Source: JBPCMN01 sp013695115 (GTDB taxonomy: Bacteria; Actinomycetota; Acidimicrobiia; IMCC26256; JACDBD01). From it: DNA of 64,000 nt. This document shows, one piece after another, positions 1 to 7,548 of this stretch; the first letter of the stretch is position 1, and every line of letters starts with the position of its first letter. The notes beneath the pieces were generated by a model, which was not told the DNA's origin, ran no database searches, and worked only from the letters and a program-made list of their open reading frames with translations. The position numbers were made by a program, and so were the translations under genes. The stretch lies in assembly GCA_051002235.1 (NCBI GenBank), contig JBPCMN010000009.1, positions 1-64,000 of the forward strand, read 5' to 3'.

Positions 1-123
1 AGGTGGCTGCCGAGAAAGTCGGTAGCCGAGATCGGAGACACAACATGGAGTACACCGCAGCGATCAGGCACCGCGACATGTTGTGCTCGCTCACACGCGT
101 CAGCACTTTTTCTCCAGCCACCT
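1..123. other. Structured element closed by terminal inverted repeats (unidentified)
   Basis: Bases 1-9 (AGGTGGCTG) are the exact reverse complement of 115-123. After a two-base bulge, 12-17 pair with 109-114, making a closing stem of about 15 bp. Inside, 39-47 (CACAACATG) pair perfectly with 77-85. Bases 5-13 can instead pair with 19-27 as a local hairpin with a GAAAG loop, which competes with the closing stem. I could not match it to tmRNA, SRP RNA, RNase P RNA or 6S RNA. The left edge may be cut by the window, so it could equally be the end of a repeat at a contig boundary. Confidence 0.45.
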
Positions 124-146
124 AGAGGGCCCGCCGGGTTCCCGCC

Positions 147-181
147 TTGCCCGTTTAGCACTCCCCCCGGTAGAGTGCTAA
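147..181 (+). promoter_or_regulatory. groES promoter with CIRCE operator (HrcA site)
   Basis: A perfect CIRCE element lies at 155-181: TTAGCACTC, nine bases, then GAGTGCTAA. This is the operator of the heat-shock repressor HrcA. The right arm overlaps a plausible -10 (TAGAGT, 171-176) with a -35-like TTGCCC at 147-152, spacing 18. HrcA bound here would block RNA polymerase, so groES should be induced by heat or misfolded protein. Confidence 0.93.
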
Positions 182-243
182 CCGATCGCAGAAACCGGAA
201 GACGCCAGAAGATTCGAGCCCGAAGATTCGAGGAGGCACGTCG

Positions 244-540
244 ATGAAGTTGCAGCCGCTGGAGGACCGGATCGTCGTTCAGGCCAGTGAGGCCGAGGAG
301 ACGACCGCGAGCGGCCTCGTCATCCCCGACACCGCCAAGGAGAAGCCCCAGCAGGGCGAGGTCCTGGCCGTCGGGCCCGGGCGCCGCTCGGAGCAGACCG
401 GCGAGGTCATCCCCGTGGACGTCGCCGTCGGCGACATCATCCTCTACTCGAAGTACGGCGGCACCGAGATCACCGTCGACGGCGACGATCTGCTCGTCTT
501 GTCGAGCCGTGACGTGCTCGCCAAGGTCGCCAAGAAGTAG
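244..540 (+). CDS. groES: Co-chaperonin GroES
   Basis: A 98-residue Cpn10, normal length for the family. It forms the heptameric lid that closes the GroEL folding chamber in the cytoplasm. The start is the ATG at 244, seven bases after a strong AGGAGG (231-236); an upstream in-frame ATG at 175 lies inside the CIRCE operator and is not used. The protein begins with the typical KLQPLEDRIVV strand, has the mobile-loop region (about residues 17-35, ending in IPDTAKEKPQQG) and the late VGDIILYSKYGGTEI strand. It is the only heat-shock gene here: no groEL follows, since the next gene is on the opposite strand four bases away. Its chaperonin partner must lie elsewhere in the genome. Confidence 0.97.
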   Translation: MKLQPLEDRIVVQASEAEETTASGLVIPDTAKEKPQQGEVLAVGPGRRSEQTGEVIPVDVAVGDIILYSKYGGTEITVDGDDLLVLSSRDVLAKVAKK

Positions 541-543
541 CGC

Positions 544-2172
544 TCAGGTCGCGAGGCGGTCCATCGCGGTCGTCTTTGCCCACTTGTAGTCGGCCTTACC
601 GTTTGGCGCGCGGGGCACGTCGTCGACCATGACGACGTGCCGCGGTCGCTTGAACCGGGCCAGTCCGCTGGCTTCGACCGCGCCCATGATGTCGCCCTCG
701 CTGGCCGACGCTCCCGGCCGCAACGACACCACCGCGGTGACCGCCTCGCCGAAGCGCTCGTCGGGCACACCCACGACCACTGAGTCGGCGACCGCGGGGT
801 GGTGCTTCACCGCCTCCTCCACCTCTTCGGGGTAGATCTTCTCGCCGCCCGAGTTGATGCTCACCGATCCCCGTCCGAGCAGCGTGATCGTGCCGTCGGT
901 CTCGACGGCGGCGTAGTCGCCCGGGACCGACCAGCGGTGGCCGGCCAGCTCGCGGAACGTCTCCGCCGACTTCTCGGGGTCTTTGTAGTAGCCCGCCGGG
1001 ATGCGCCCTCCCACCGCGAGGAGCCCGATCTCCTCTGAGCCCGGCTCGACCTCGCGACCCTCGTCGGTGAGCACCTTGGCGTGCGGACCGATGGCGAACT
1101 TGGCCGTCTTCGTCTCCGCGCCCGGCACGCTGATCGAGTTGGCGAAGCCGACCCCTTCGCTCGACCCGAGCGAGTCGTAGCAGATCATCGGCTGGCGCTC
1201 CATGAACGCCTGCTTCACCGGCGCGCTCCAGATCACGCCCGAGCTGATCATGAGGGCAACGGACGAGATGTCGTAGGGCTCGCCACGCGCCTCGGCGTCT
1301 TCGAGCGCCCGCAGCATGGGCTTGGCGAAGGCGTCGCCGACGATGGCCATGTTCGTGACCCGCTCGCGCGCCACGACCCGCCACAGCTCGTCCGGGTCGA
1401 AACTGCGGCTCTCGAGGGTCACGATCGTGCCCCCGAGGAACATCGACTGGAACGTGGTGAACTGCCCGGTGCCGTGCATGAGCGGCGACGCCGGGAGGTG
1501 GACGACCGGCGGCAACCCCTGCTCGGCGCTCTGGCGGGCGATGGGCCCGCAGTCGGCCGGGCGCTCGGGCAGGGGCAGCCCGACCAGCGGGTACACGCCC
1601 TCGGCCAGGCTCCAGAACAGGTCCTCCTGGCGCCACATGACGCCCTTGGGCATCCCGGTGGTGCCGCCGGTGTAGAGGAAGAGGTAGTCGTCGCCCGACC
1701 GGTCGATCCGCTCCATCGGCTTGGTATCCGCGATCAACTCCTCGTAGGTCAGGGCGCCGTCGAGGTGGGGGGAGCCGTCGTCGACCTGCACCGCCGCCTT
1801 CAGTCGCGGGAGCCGGCCGCGGACCGCGTCGACCTGCTCGGCCAGGCTGCCGTGGAACAGCACGACTTCGGCGTCGGAGTTGTCGAGGAGATAGGCGAGC
1901 TCGTCTTCCAGGTACCGGTAGTTCACGTTGACCGGGACGCCCCGCATCTTGAACGTCGCCTGCAGACCCTCGACGTACTCGTTCGAGTTGTAGAGGTACG
2001 ACGCCACCTTGGAGTCGGGGCCGAGCCCGAGTTCTGACAGTGCCCCCGCCAGCCGCGCTGACCGGTCGTCGAACTCGCCCCAGGTGTGGCGGCGGTCGCC
2101 CCGCACGAGCGCGACCCGATCGGGCAGCGCGTCGGCCACCGACTCGAACACGGATGCGAAGTCGAAGCTCAC
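544..2172 (-). CDS. Acyl-CoA synthetase (FadD-like, AMP-binding)
   Basis: A 542-residue adenylate-forming enzyme that activates a carboxylic acid, probably a fatty or aromatic acid, to its CoA thioester through an acyl-AMP intermediate. The P-loop-like motif YTGGTTGMPKGVMW lies near residue 165, the A5-type motif around YDSLGSSEG, the A8 region around VPGDYAAVETDG and GRGSVSINSGGEKIYP, and the C-terminal catalytic lysine region in PRAPNGKADY. The start is the GTG at 2172, placed by homology at VSFDFASVFESVADALPDR and by a -10 (TACGCT) six bases upstream, implying a leaderless mRNA. A paralogue with the same architecture lies at 54561-56138. The substrate cannot be read from the sequence. Its stop is four bases from the groES stop. 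Confidence 0.9.
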   Translation of the reverse strand: MSFDFASVFESVADALPDRVALVRGDRRHTWGEFDDRSARLAGALSELGLGPDSKVASYLYNSNEYVEGLQATFKMRGVPVNVNYRYLEDELAYLLDNSDAEVVLFHGSLAEQVDAVRGRLPRLKAAVQVDDGSPHLDGALTYEELIADTKPMERIDRSGDDYLFLYTGGTTGMPKGVMWRQEDLFWSLAEGVYPLVGLPLPERPADCGPIARQSAEQGLPPVVHLPASPLMHGTGQFTTFQSMFLGGTIVTLESRSFDPDELWRVVARERVTNMAIVGDAFAKPMLRALEDAEARGEPYDISSVALMISSGVIWSAPVKQAFMERQPMICYDSLGSSEGVGFANSISVPGAETKTAKFAIGPHAKVLTDEGREVEPGSEEIGLLAVGGRIPAGYYKDPEKSAETFRELAGHRWSVPGDYAAVETDGTITLLGRGSVSINSGGEKIYPEEVEEAVKHHPAVADSVVVGVPDERFGEAVTAVVSLRPGASASEGDIMGAVEASGLARFKRPRHVVMVDDVPRAPNGKADYKWAKTTAMDRLAT

Positions 2173-2194
2173 GGCCTGAGCGTACGCTGACCGG
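2173..2194. promoter_or_regulatory. Symmetric divergent promoter for two leaderless genes
   Basis: The palindrome AGCGTACGCT (2179-2188) supplies a TACGCT -10 hexamer on each strand, the two sharing the central TA. Each hexamer is exactly six bases from a start codon: GTG of the acyl-CoA synthetase (2172, minus) and ATG of the NUDIX gene (2195, plus). The two start codons are only 22 bases apart, so neither gene has room for a Shine-Dalgarno leader. Confidence 0.75.
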
Positions 2195-2872
2195 ATGAGC
2201 GTCCGGGGCGGTCGGCAGCGGATCCCGCGCCCGCCGACGGCCCGGGCCGGGGCACCGCCACCGTGGGCCCACCTGCCACCCGAGCGCCGGCACCTGAGCC
2301 TGGACGACGTGCGCCGCCGGGTCGCCGAGCTCTCGCCGCCGCGGCCCCCGCAGCTGGTCGTACCCGGGAGCCGGGCCGCGGCCGTGCTCGTGCCCTTGTT
2401 CGAGGAGGACGGCGAGGCCCGGGTCATCCTCACCAAGCGCCCCGAGCACATGCCCTCGCACCGGGGCGAGATCGCGTTCCCCGGCGGGAAGGTCCAGCCC
2501 GACGTCGACGCCACCGTGCTCGACGCCGCCCTCCGAGAGGCGGCGGAGGAGATCGGTTTGCCCCGTTCCGCGGTGGAGATCGCGGCCGAGCTCGACGGGA
2601 TCTCGACCATCGCCTCGCGGTTCACGATCACGCCGTTCGTGGGGCTGCTCGAGACGCGCCCCGAGCTCGTGCCCGATCCCCGCGAGGTCGCGAAGGTCCT
2701 CGACGTGCCCCTTTCCGACCTCCTCGACGACGGCGCCTACCGCGAGGAGCGGTGGGACCTCGGCATCCCCGACCGGGCGGTGTACTTCTTCGAGCTCGCC
2801 GACGAGACGGTCTGGGGCGCCACCGCGCGGATCCTCGCCGGCTTCCTCGAGCACCTGGTCGAGGGCCGCTGA
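2195..2872 (+). CDS. NUDIX hydrolase, CoA pyrophosphatase-like
   Basis: A 225-residue NUDIX protein. The NUDIX box starts at GGKVQPD (about residue 97) and runs through AALREAAEEIGL, giving the GX5EX7REUXEEXGU pattern whose glutamates bind Mg2+. The preceding LTKRPEHMPSHRGEIAFPGG stretch is typical of the NudL or CoA-diphosphatase group, which cuts CoA or its thioesters into phosphopantetheine and ADP. This would fit beside an acyl-CoA ligase, but the substrate is inferred. The first 40 residues are Arg/Pro-rich and poorly conserved in appearance. The ATG start is backed by a -10 six bases upstream. Confidence 0.88.
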   Translation: MSVRGGRQRIPRPPTARAGAPPPWAHLPPERRHLSLDDVRRRVAELSPPRPPQLVVPGSRAAAVLVPLFEEDGEARVILTKRPEHMPSHRGEIAFPGGKVQPDVDATVLDAALREAAEEIGLPRSAVEIAAELDGISTIASRFTITPFVGLLETRPELVPDPREVAKVLDVPLSDLLDDGAYREERWDLGIPDRAVYFFELADETVWGATARILAGFLEHLVEGR

Positions 2873-2903
2873 GGCCTTCCGCAGGAGGCCCGAAACGGGG
2901 CGG

Positions 2904-3010
2904 TATTCTGAGCGATTCGGCGGCAGAACTGATGCGTCGAGTGACAACTTGGCGCCGAGCGAGCGACCGCGGCGCAGGTACCCTGCGCCGCAGAGAGCGA
3001 GGCAGTGGAG
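2904..3010 (+). repeat. Decayed copy of the leader-peptide element
   Basis: This is the first of two tandem copies before guaB3. A -10-like TATTCT (2904-2909) precedes a stretch that aligns codon by codon with the family N-terminus (xSAAELMRRVTTWR). The ATG position is GAT here, and one base is missing after the TGGCGC codons (about 2955), so the reading frame is broken; the old frame then continues SERPRRRYPAPQRARQ without a stop. The hairpin is intact: 2969-2978 (GCGGCGCAGG) pair perfectly with 2982-2991 around TAC. Confidence 0.6.
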
Positions 3011-3016
3011 ATGGAG

Positions 3017-3112
3017 ATGCAAGCGGCAGCACCGGTGTACTTCGGTGCAACTTGGCGTCCGAGCGAGCGCCCGCGGGCCGGGTATCCCGGCCTGCAGCAA
3101 GCGAGGCGGTAG
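3017..3112 (+). CDS. Putative leader peptide upstream of guaB3
   Basis: A 31-residue open frame, an intact copy of the dispersed leader family. It starts MQAAAPVYFGA, continues TWRPSERPRAGYPG and ends LQQARR followed by TAG. An in-frame ATG at 3011 would add two residues, but 3017 aligns with the starts of the other copies. The stop TAG (3110-3112) is two bases from the guaB3 ATG, so both starts share one ribosome-loading zone. The hairpin 3073-3082/3086-3095 (10 bp with one G-U pair, loop TAT) lies inside the coding sequence. Translation is inferred from frame conservation among copies; no homologous protein family is known to me. Confidence 0.6.
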   Translation: MQAAAPVYFGATWRPSERPRAGYPGLQQARR

Positions 3113-3114
3113 AG

Positions 3115-4275
3115 ATGGAGATCGAGATCGGGATCGGCAAGTCGGGACGACGGGCCTATGGCTTCGACGACATCGCGATCGTCCCCAGCCGCCGGACCCG
3201 AGACCCCGAGGACGTCGACATCTCCTGGGAGCTCGACGCCTACCGCTTCGAGCTGCCTCTGGTGGCCGCGGCGATGGACGGCGTCACCTCGCCCGCCACC
3301 GCGATCGAGGTCGGCGAGCTCGGCGGCCTCGCCTGCCTCAACCTCGAGGGTCTGTGGACCCGCTACGACGACCTCGACCCGGTGTTCGAGGAGATCGCGT
3401 CGCTACCGGCCGAGAAGGCCACCCGCCGCATGCAGGAGCTGTACGCGGAGCCGATCAAGGCGGAGCTGATCGGCAAGCGGATCACCGAGATCAAGAGCGC
3501 GGGCGTGACTGCCTGCGGCTCGCTCACCCCCCAGCGGGTCGAGCGTTACGCCAAGCTCGTCCTCGAGGCCGATCTCGACGTCCTCGTGATCCAGGGCACG
3601 GTCGTGTCGGCCGAGCACGTGTCGAAGACGACCGAGCCGCTCAACCTCAAGAAGTTCATCCGCGAGTTCGAGGTGCCGGTGATCGTGGGCGGCTGCTCCT
3701 CTTACTCCACCGCCCTCCATCTCATGCGGACCGGCGCGGTTGGCATCCTGGTCGGCGTCGGCCCCGGTCACGCCTGCACCAGCCGGGCGGTTCTCGGGAT
3801 CGGCGTCCCCCAGGCCACCGCCATCGCCGACGCCGCCGGCGCCCGCATCCGCCATCTCGACGAGACCGGCGTCTACGGGCACGTGATCGCCGACGGCGGC
3901 ATGGGCACCGGCGGCGACGTCGCCAAGGCGATCGCCTGCGGCGCCGACGCGGTGATGATCGGGTCGCCCCTCGCCGGTGCGTACGAGGCACCGGGGCGCG
4001 GGTACCACTGGGGCATGGCGACGTTCCATCCCACTCTGCCCCGGGGCGCGCGCGTGAACGTGGGCCAGAAGGGGACGCTGCGCGAGATTCTGGTGGGTCC
4101 TGCGCACGAGAACGACGGCACGCTCAACCTCTTCGGCGCGCTGCGCACGTCGATGGCGACCACCGGGTACGCGACGGTCAAGGAGTTCCAGAAGGCCGAG
4201 GTGATGGTGGCGCCGGCGCTGCTCACCGAGGGCAAGTCGCTCCAGCGCGCCCAGGGCATCGGGACGGGCCACTAG
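3115..4275 (+). CDS. guaB3: GuaB3 family IMP dehydrogenase-like protein
   Basis: A 386-residue TIM-barrel protein of the IMPDH/GMP reductase superfamily. It starts at the ATG two bases after the leader stop. It matches actinobacterial GuaB3: FDDIAIVPSRRTRDPEDVDI near the N-terminus, the phosphate-binding IADGGMGTGGDVAKAIACGADAVMIGSPLAG segment in two parts at about residues 260-290, and the catalytic-loop cysteine in GHACTSRAVLGIGVPQ (about 222). It lacks the CBS pair of classical GuaB and has a shorter flap. It should act on IMP or GMP in guanine-nucleotide balance. The gene sits directly before GNAT and guaA, so it is placed in GMP synthesis. Whether it is a dehydrogenase or a reductase cannot be decided from the sequence. 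Confidence 0.88.
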   Translation: MEIEIGIGKSGRRAYGFDDIAIVPSRRTRDPEDVDISWELDAYRFELPLVAAAMDGVTSPATAIEVGELGGLACLNLEGLWTRYDDLDPVFEEIASLPAEKATRRMQELYAEPIKAELIGKRITEIKSAGVTACGSLTPQRVERYAKLVLEADLDVLVIQGTVVSAEHVSKTTEPLNLKKFIREFEVPVIVGGCSSYSTALHLMRTGAVGILVGVGPGHACTSRAVLGIGVPQATAIADAAGARIRHLDETGVYGHVIADGGMGTGGDVAKAIACGADAVMIGSPLAGAYEAPGRGYHWGMATFHPTLPRGARVNVGQKGTLREILVGPAHENDGTLNLFGALRTSMATTGYATVKEFQKAEVMVAPALLTEGKSLQRAQGIGTGH

Positions 4276-4277
4276 GC

Positions 4278-4877
4278 GTGCGAGTCGGGGTCGAGGTCGC
4301 GACGATCGCCGAGGCCGAGCTCCCCGACGCGATCGGCACCCTCGCTCGGGGAATGCGCGACAACCCGCTGCATGTCGCCGCCTTCGGCGACGATCCCGAC
4401 CACCGGGTTGCATCGCTCACCCAGATGTTCGGCGCGATCATGCCCATGCAGCCGGAGCCGCTGCGGGCGAGCGCCGACGGGACCGTGGTCGGCGTCTGCG
4501 GTTTCGGACCGCCGCCGGACTGCGTGGTCCACACGCTCGGAGACCTCCCGGCCGACCAATTCCCACCCGTCTTCGAGAACGCGGGTGAGCAGGGGCGCGT
4601 CGTCAAGTGGCTCCAGACCTGGGGCAAGCGCGATCCCGACGAGCCCCACTTCCACCTCGGGCCAATCGCGGCCGACGCCGGCAAGCAGGGTCAGGGTATC
4701 GGCAGCGCCCTGATGCAGGCGTTCTGCGACCGCGTTGACCGAGACCGCGCGTTGGCCTACCTCGAGACCGACAAGGCGGCCAACGTGAAGTTCTACGAGA
4801 AGTTCGGGTTCGAGACGGTCGCCGAGGCGCCGGTGATCGGGGTCACGAACTGGTTCATGCACCGCGCTGCGTCGTGA
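4278..4877 (+). CDS. GNAT family N-acetyltransferase
   Basis: A 199-residue GNAT-fold protein. The acetyl-CoA-binding motif A is FHLGPIAADAGKQGQGIGSALM (about residues 127-148, with the Q/GxGxG/A pyrophosphate loop KQGQGIGSAL), followed by the motif-B helix LAYLETDKAANVKFYEKFGF. The GTG start lies two bases after the guaB3 stop, and the gene ends four bases before guaA, so the three genes are one transcription unit. The acceptor substrate is unknown; context suggests a link with purine metabolism only by position. Confidence 0.82.
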   Translation: MRVGVEVATIAEAELPDAIGTLARGMRDNPLHVAAFGDDPDHRVASLTQMFGAIMPMQPEPLRASADGTVVGVCGFGPPPDCVVHTLGDLPADQFPPVFENAGEQGRVVKWLQTWGKRDPDEPHFHLGPIAADAGKQGQGIGSALMQAFCDRVDRDRALAYLETDKAANVKFYEKFGFETVAEAPVIGVTNWFMHRAAS

Positions 4878-4881
4878 GGCC

Positions 4882-6417
4882 ATGAGGGTGGACACGGTTC
4901 TGGTCGTCGACTTCGGTGCCCAGTACGCCCAGCTGATCGCCCGCCGGGTGCGCGAGGCGAACGTCTACTCCGAGATCGTGCCCCGTACGATGCCGGTGGC
5001 GGAGATGCTCGCCCGCCGGCCCAAGGGCATCATCCTCTCGGGCGGCCCCGCGTCGGTGCACGTCGACGACGCGCCGTCGATCGACCCCGCGATCTACGAC
5101 TCGGGCGTGCCCGTGCTCGGCATCTGCTACGGCGCCCAGCTGGTTGCGCAACAACTCGGCGGGGAGGTGCGTCGGACCGGTTCGGGCGAGTACGGCCGTA
5201 CGCCCCTCGAGCTCTCGGGGTCGGCGTCGCTGTTGTTCGGCGACCTGCCGCGCGAGCAACAGGTGTGGATGAGTCACGGCGACTCGATCGTGGCTGCACC
5301 GTCCGGCTTCGCGGTCACCGCCACCACTCCGGGCACTCCGGTGGCGGCGCTCGAGGACCGCGACCGTGCCGTGTTCGGCGTGCAGTTCCACCCCGAGGTG
5401 GTGCATACCGAGCGGGGCCAGGAGCTGCTCAAGGCGTTCCTCTTCGACGTGTGCGCGTGCCGGCCGTCGTGGACGAAGGTTTCGATCATCGAGCAGGCGG
5501 TGAGCGAAGTGCGGGCCGCCGTCGGGTCCGAGCGGGTGCTGTGCGGGCTCTCCGGCGGCGTCGACTCCGCCGTCGCGGCCGCGCTCGTGCACAAGGCGGT
5601 GGGCGACCAGCTCACCTGCGTCTTCGTCGACACCGGCCTGATGCGTCTGGGGGAGGCCGAGCAGGTGGAGGAGACGTTCCGGCGCCAGTTCCACGTCGAC
5701 CTGGTGCACGTGAAGGCGGCCGACCGCTTCCTCGACGCCCTCGACGACGTGGTCGATCCCGAGCGGAAGCGCAAGGCCATCGGCGAGACGTTCATCCGGG
5801 TGTTCGAGGAGGTCGCCCGCGACCACAGCGACGCCCGCTTCCTCGTCCAGGGGACCCTCTACCCCGACATCATCGAGTCGGGGACCGCCGACGCCGCCAC
5901 CATCAAGTCGCACCACAACGTGGGTGGATTGCCGGAGGAGATGGACTTCGAGTTGGTCGAGCCGCTGCGCAACCTGTTCAAGGACGAGGTGCGGGCGATC
6001 GGCGCCGAGCTGGGCCTCCCCGAGGAGATCGTGTGGCGCCAGCCCTTCCCCGGCCCGGGGTTGGCGGTGCGGATCGTGGGCACGATCACGCCCGAGCGCC
6101 TCGACGTGCTGCGGCGCGCCGACGCCATCGTGGTGGAGGAGATCAAGCGCGCCGGGCTCTACCGGGAGGTCTGGCAGAGCTTCGCGGTGCTCCCGGCGGT
6201 GCGGACCGTCGGGGTCATGGGCGACGACCGCACCTACGAGTACCCGATCGTGATCCGGGCGGTGACCTCCGACGACGCCATGACCGCCGACTGGGTCCGG
6301 CTGCCCTACGAGGTGCTCGAGCGGATCTCGTCCCGTTTGATCAACGAGGTCCCCGGGGTGAATCGTGTGGCCTACGACGTGACCAGCAAGCCTCCGGGAA
6401 CGATCGAATGGGAGTGA
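4882..6417 (+). CDS. guaA: GMP synthase (glutamine-hydrolysing)
   Basis: A 511-residue protein, normal length. It aminates XMP to GMP with ATP and glutamine, the last step of GMP synthesis. The class I glutamine amidotransferase domain (1-190) has the nucleophile cysteine in GICYGAQ and the FHPEV histidine. The ATP-pyrophosphatase domain has GLSGGVDSAVAAAL (about 216-229), and the C-terminal dimerisation domain ends in KPPGTIEWE, the typical GuaA terminus. The ATG at 4882 follows the GNAT stop by four bases. With GuaB3 upstream this is a guanine-nucleotide operon. Confidence 0.97.
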   Translation: MRVDTVLVVDFGAQYAQLIARRVREANVYSEIVPRTMPVAEMLARRPKGIILSGGPASVHVDDAPSIDPAIYDSGVPVLGICYGAQLVAQQLGGEVRRTGSGEYGRTPLELSGSASLLFGDLPREQQVWMSHGDSIVAAPSGFAVTATTPGTPVAALEDRDRAVFGVQFHPEVVHTERGQELLKAFLFDVCACRPSWTKVSIIEQAVSEVRAAVGSERVLCGLSGGVDSAVAAALVHKAVGDQLTCVFVDTGLMRLGEAEQVEETFRRQFHVDLVHVKAADRFLDALDDVVDPERKRKAIGETFIRVFEEVARDHSDARFLVQGTLYPDIIESGTADAATIKSHHNVGGLPEEMDFELVEPLRNLFKDEVRAIGAELGLPEEIVWRQPFPGPGLAVRIVGTITPERLDVLRRADAIVVEEIKRAGLYREVWQSFAVLPAVRTVGVMGDDRTYEYPIVIRAVTSDDAMTADWVRLPYEVLERISSRLINEVPGVNRVAYDVTSKPPGTIEWE

Positions 6418-6422
6418 CCTGA

Positions 6423-6511
6423 GGCGAGCGCCCGCGGCGCAGGTACCCTGCGCCGCAGCGAGCCGGGACCCGAGCGGCCCGGCCCGAAGGGCCGAGAGCG
6501 GGAGAGCAGCT
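6423..6511 (+). repeat. Leader-element copy upstream of fba
   Basis: The hairpin is perfect: 6434-6443 (GCGGCGCAGG) with 6447-6456 around TAC. The family frame reads GERPRRRYPAPQRAG and runs on to a TGA that overlaps the fba start (ctATGAcgg). An in-frame TGA at 6420-6422 and no start codon inside mean this copy cannot be translated on its own. A second short hairpin (CGGCCC GAA GGGCCG) and a GGGAGAG ribosome site (about 6499-6505) follow. Confidence 0.6.
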
Positions 6512-7540
6512 ATGACGGATATCAAGGCGCTGAACGAGGTCGCCCGGGCGATCGTGGCCCCGGGGAAGGGGATCCTCGCCGCCGACGAGAGCAGCGGCAC
6601 GATCAAGAAGCGCTTCGACTCGATAGGGGTCGAGTCGACCGAGGAGAACCGGCGCGACTACCGGGAAATGCTGTTCCGGGCGGACGTCGCCGACTACATC
6701 AGCGGCGTGATCCTCTACGACGAGACCATCCGCCAGCAGGCGGCCGACGGCTCCCGTCTCGTCGAGGTGCTGGAGCGCCGGGGCATCATCCCCGGCATCA
6801 AGGTCGATCTCGGTGCCAAGCCGCTCGCGCTCGCCGACGAGGACGAGACCGTCACCGAGGGTCTCGACGGGCTGCGGGAGCGGCTCGCCGAGTACCAGGA
6901 GCTGGGGGCGAAGTTCGCGAAATGGCGGGCGACGTACACCATCACCGACACGCTGCCGTCGCCGTACGCGATCGACGTCAACGCCCACGCTCTGGCGCGG
7001 TACGCGGCACTCTGCCAGGAGAACGGGATCGTCCCGATTGTCGAGCCCGAGGTGCTCATGGACGGTACCCACACGATCGAGCGGGCCGACGACGTCACCG
7101 CCTCGGTGCTCCACGAGCTGTTCGACGCGTTGTTCGACCAGCGGGTTGCGTTCGAGGGTGTGCTGCTGAAGCCGAACATGGTGCTGCCCGGTTACGACGG
7201 CCAGCAGCGCGTCTCCGACGGGGTGATCGCGGCGAAGACCGTCCGCTGCTTCCGCTGGGTCGTGCCCGCGGCCGTGCCCGGCATCGTCTTCCTGTCGGGC
7301 GGGCAGTCCGATGAGCAGGCGACCGCGCGGCTCAACGCGATGAACAAGCTCGGGCCCCAACCGTGGGAGCTCAGCTTCTCGTACGGGCGGGCGCTCCAGT
7401 CGGCCGCGCTCAAGGCGTGGAAGGGCGAGGCGGCGAACCTCCCCGCTGCCCAGGCCGCGTTCGGCCACCGCTCCCGCTTGAACAGCGCCGCCCGCTCGGG
7501 TGCCTACAAGCCGGAGATGGAGCAGGCCGGAGCCAACTAG
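6512..7540 (+). CDS. fba: Fructose-bisphosphate aldolase class I
   Basis: A 342-residue class I (Schiff-base) aldolase that splits fructose 1,6-bisphosphate into DHAP and glyceraldehyde 3-phosphate in glycolysis and runs the reverse in gluconeogenesis. Signature motifs are GKGILAADESSGTIKKRF (about 19-36), KWRATYTI carrying the general-base lysine region, and the Schiff-base lysine in GVLLKPNMVLPG (about 214). SGGQSDEQATARLNAM and the substrate-binding SFSYGRALQ follow. It resembles the eukaryote/proteobacterial type more than the bacterial class II enzyme common in actinobacteria. The start ATG follows a GGGAGAG site. The gene is preceded by a leader-element copy. Confidence 0.95.
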   Translation: MTDIKALNEVARAIVAPGKGILAADESSGTIKKRFDSIGVESTEENRRDYREMLFRADVADYISGVILYDETIRQQAADGSRLVEVLERRGIIPGIKVDLGAKPLALADEDETVTEGLDGLRERLAEYQELGAKFAKWRATYTITDTLPSPYAIDVNAHALARYAALCQENGIVPIVEPEVLMDGTHTIERADDVTASVLHELFDALFDQRVAFEGVLLKPNMVLPGYDGQQRVSDGVIAAKTVRCFRWVVPAAVPGIVFLSGGQSDEQATARLNAMNKLGPQPWELSFSYGRALQSAALKAWKGEAANLPAAQAAFGHRSRLNSAARSGAYKPEMEQAGAN

Positions 7541-7548
7541 CCGCCCGC

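Noticed and set aside
1..123. Identification of the first 123 bases as tmRNA, SRP RNA, RNase P RNA or 6S RNA
   Set aside because: None of the conserved core motifs of those RNAs was found.
596..3100. Very long open frames opposite or alongside known genes (for example 596-3100 minus and 2263-4275 plus)
   Set aside because: They are GC-driven shadows rich in Arg/Pro/Gly without domain motifs and overlap well-supported genes.
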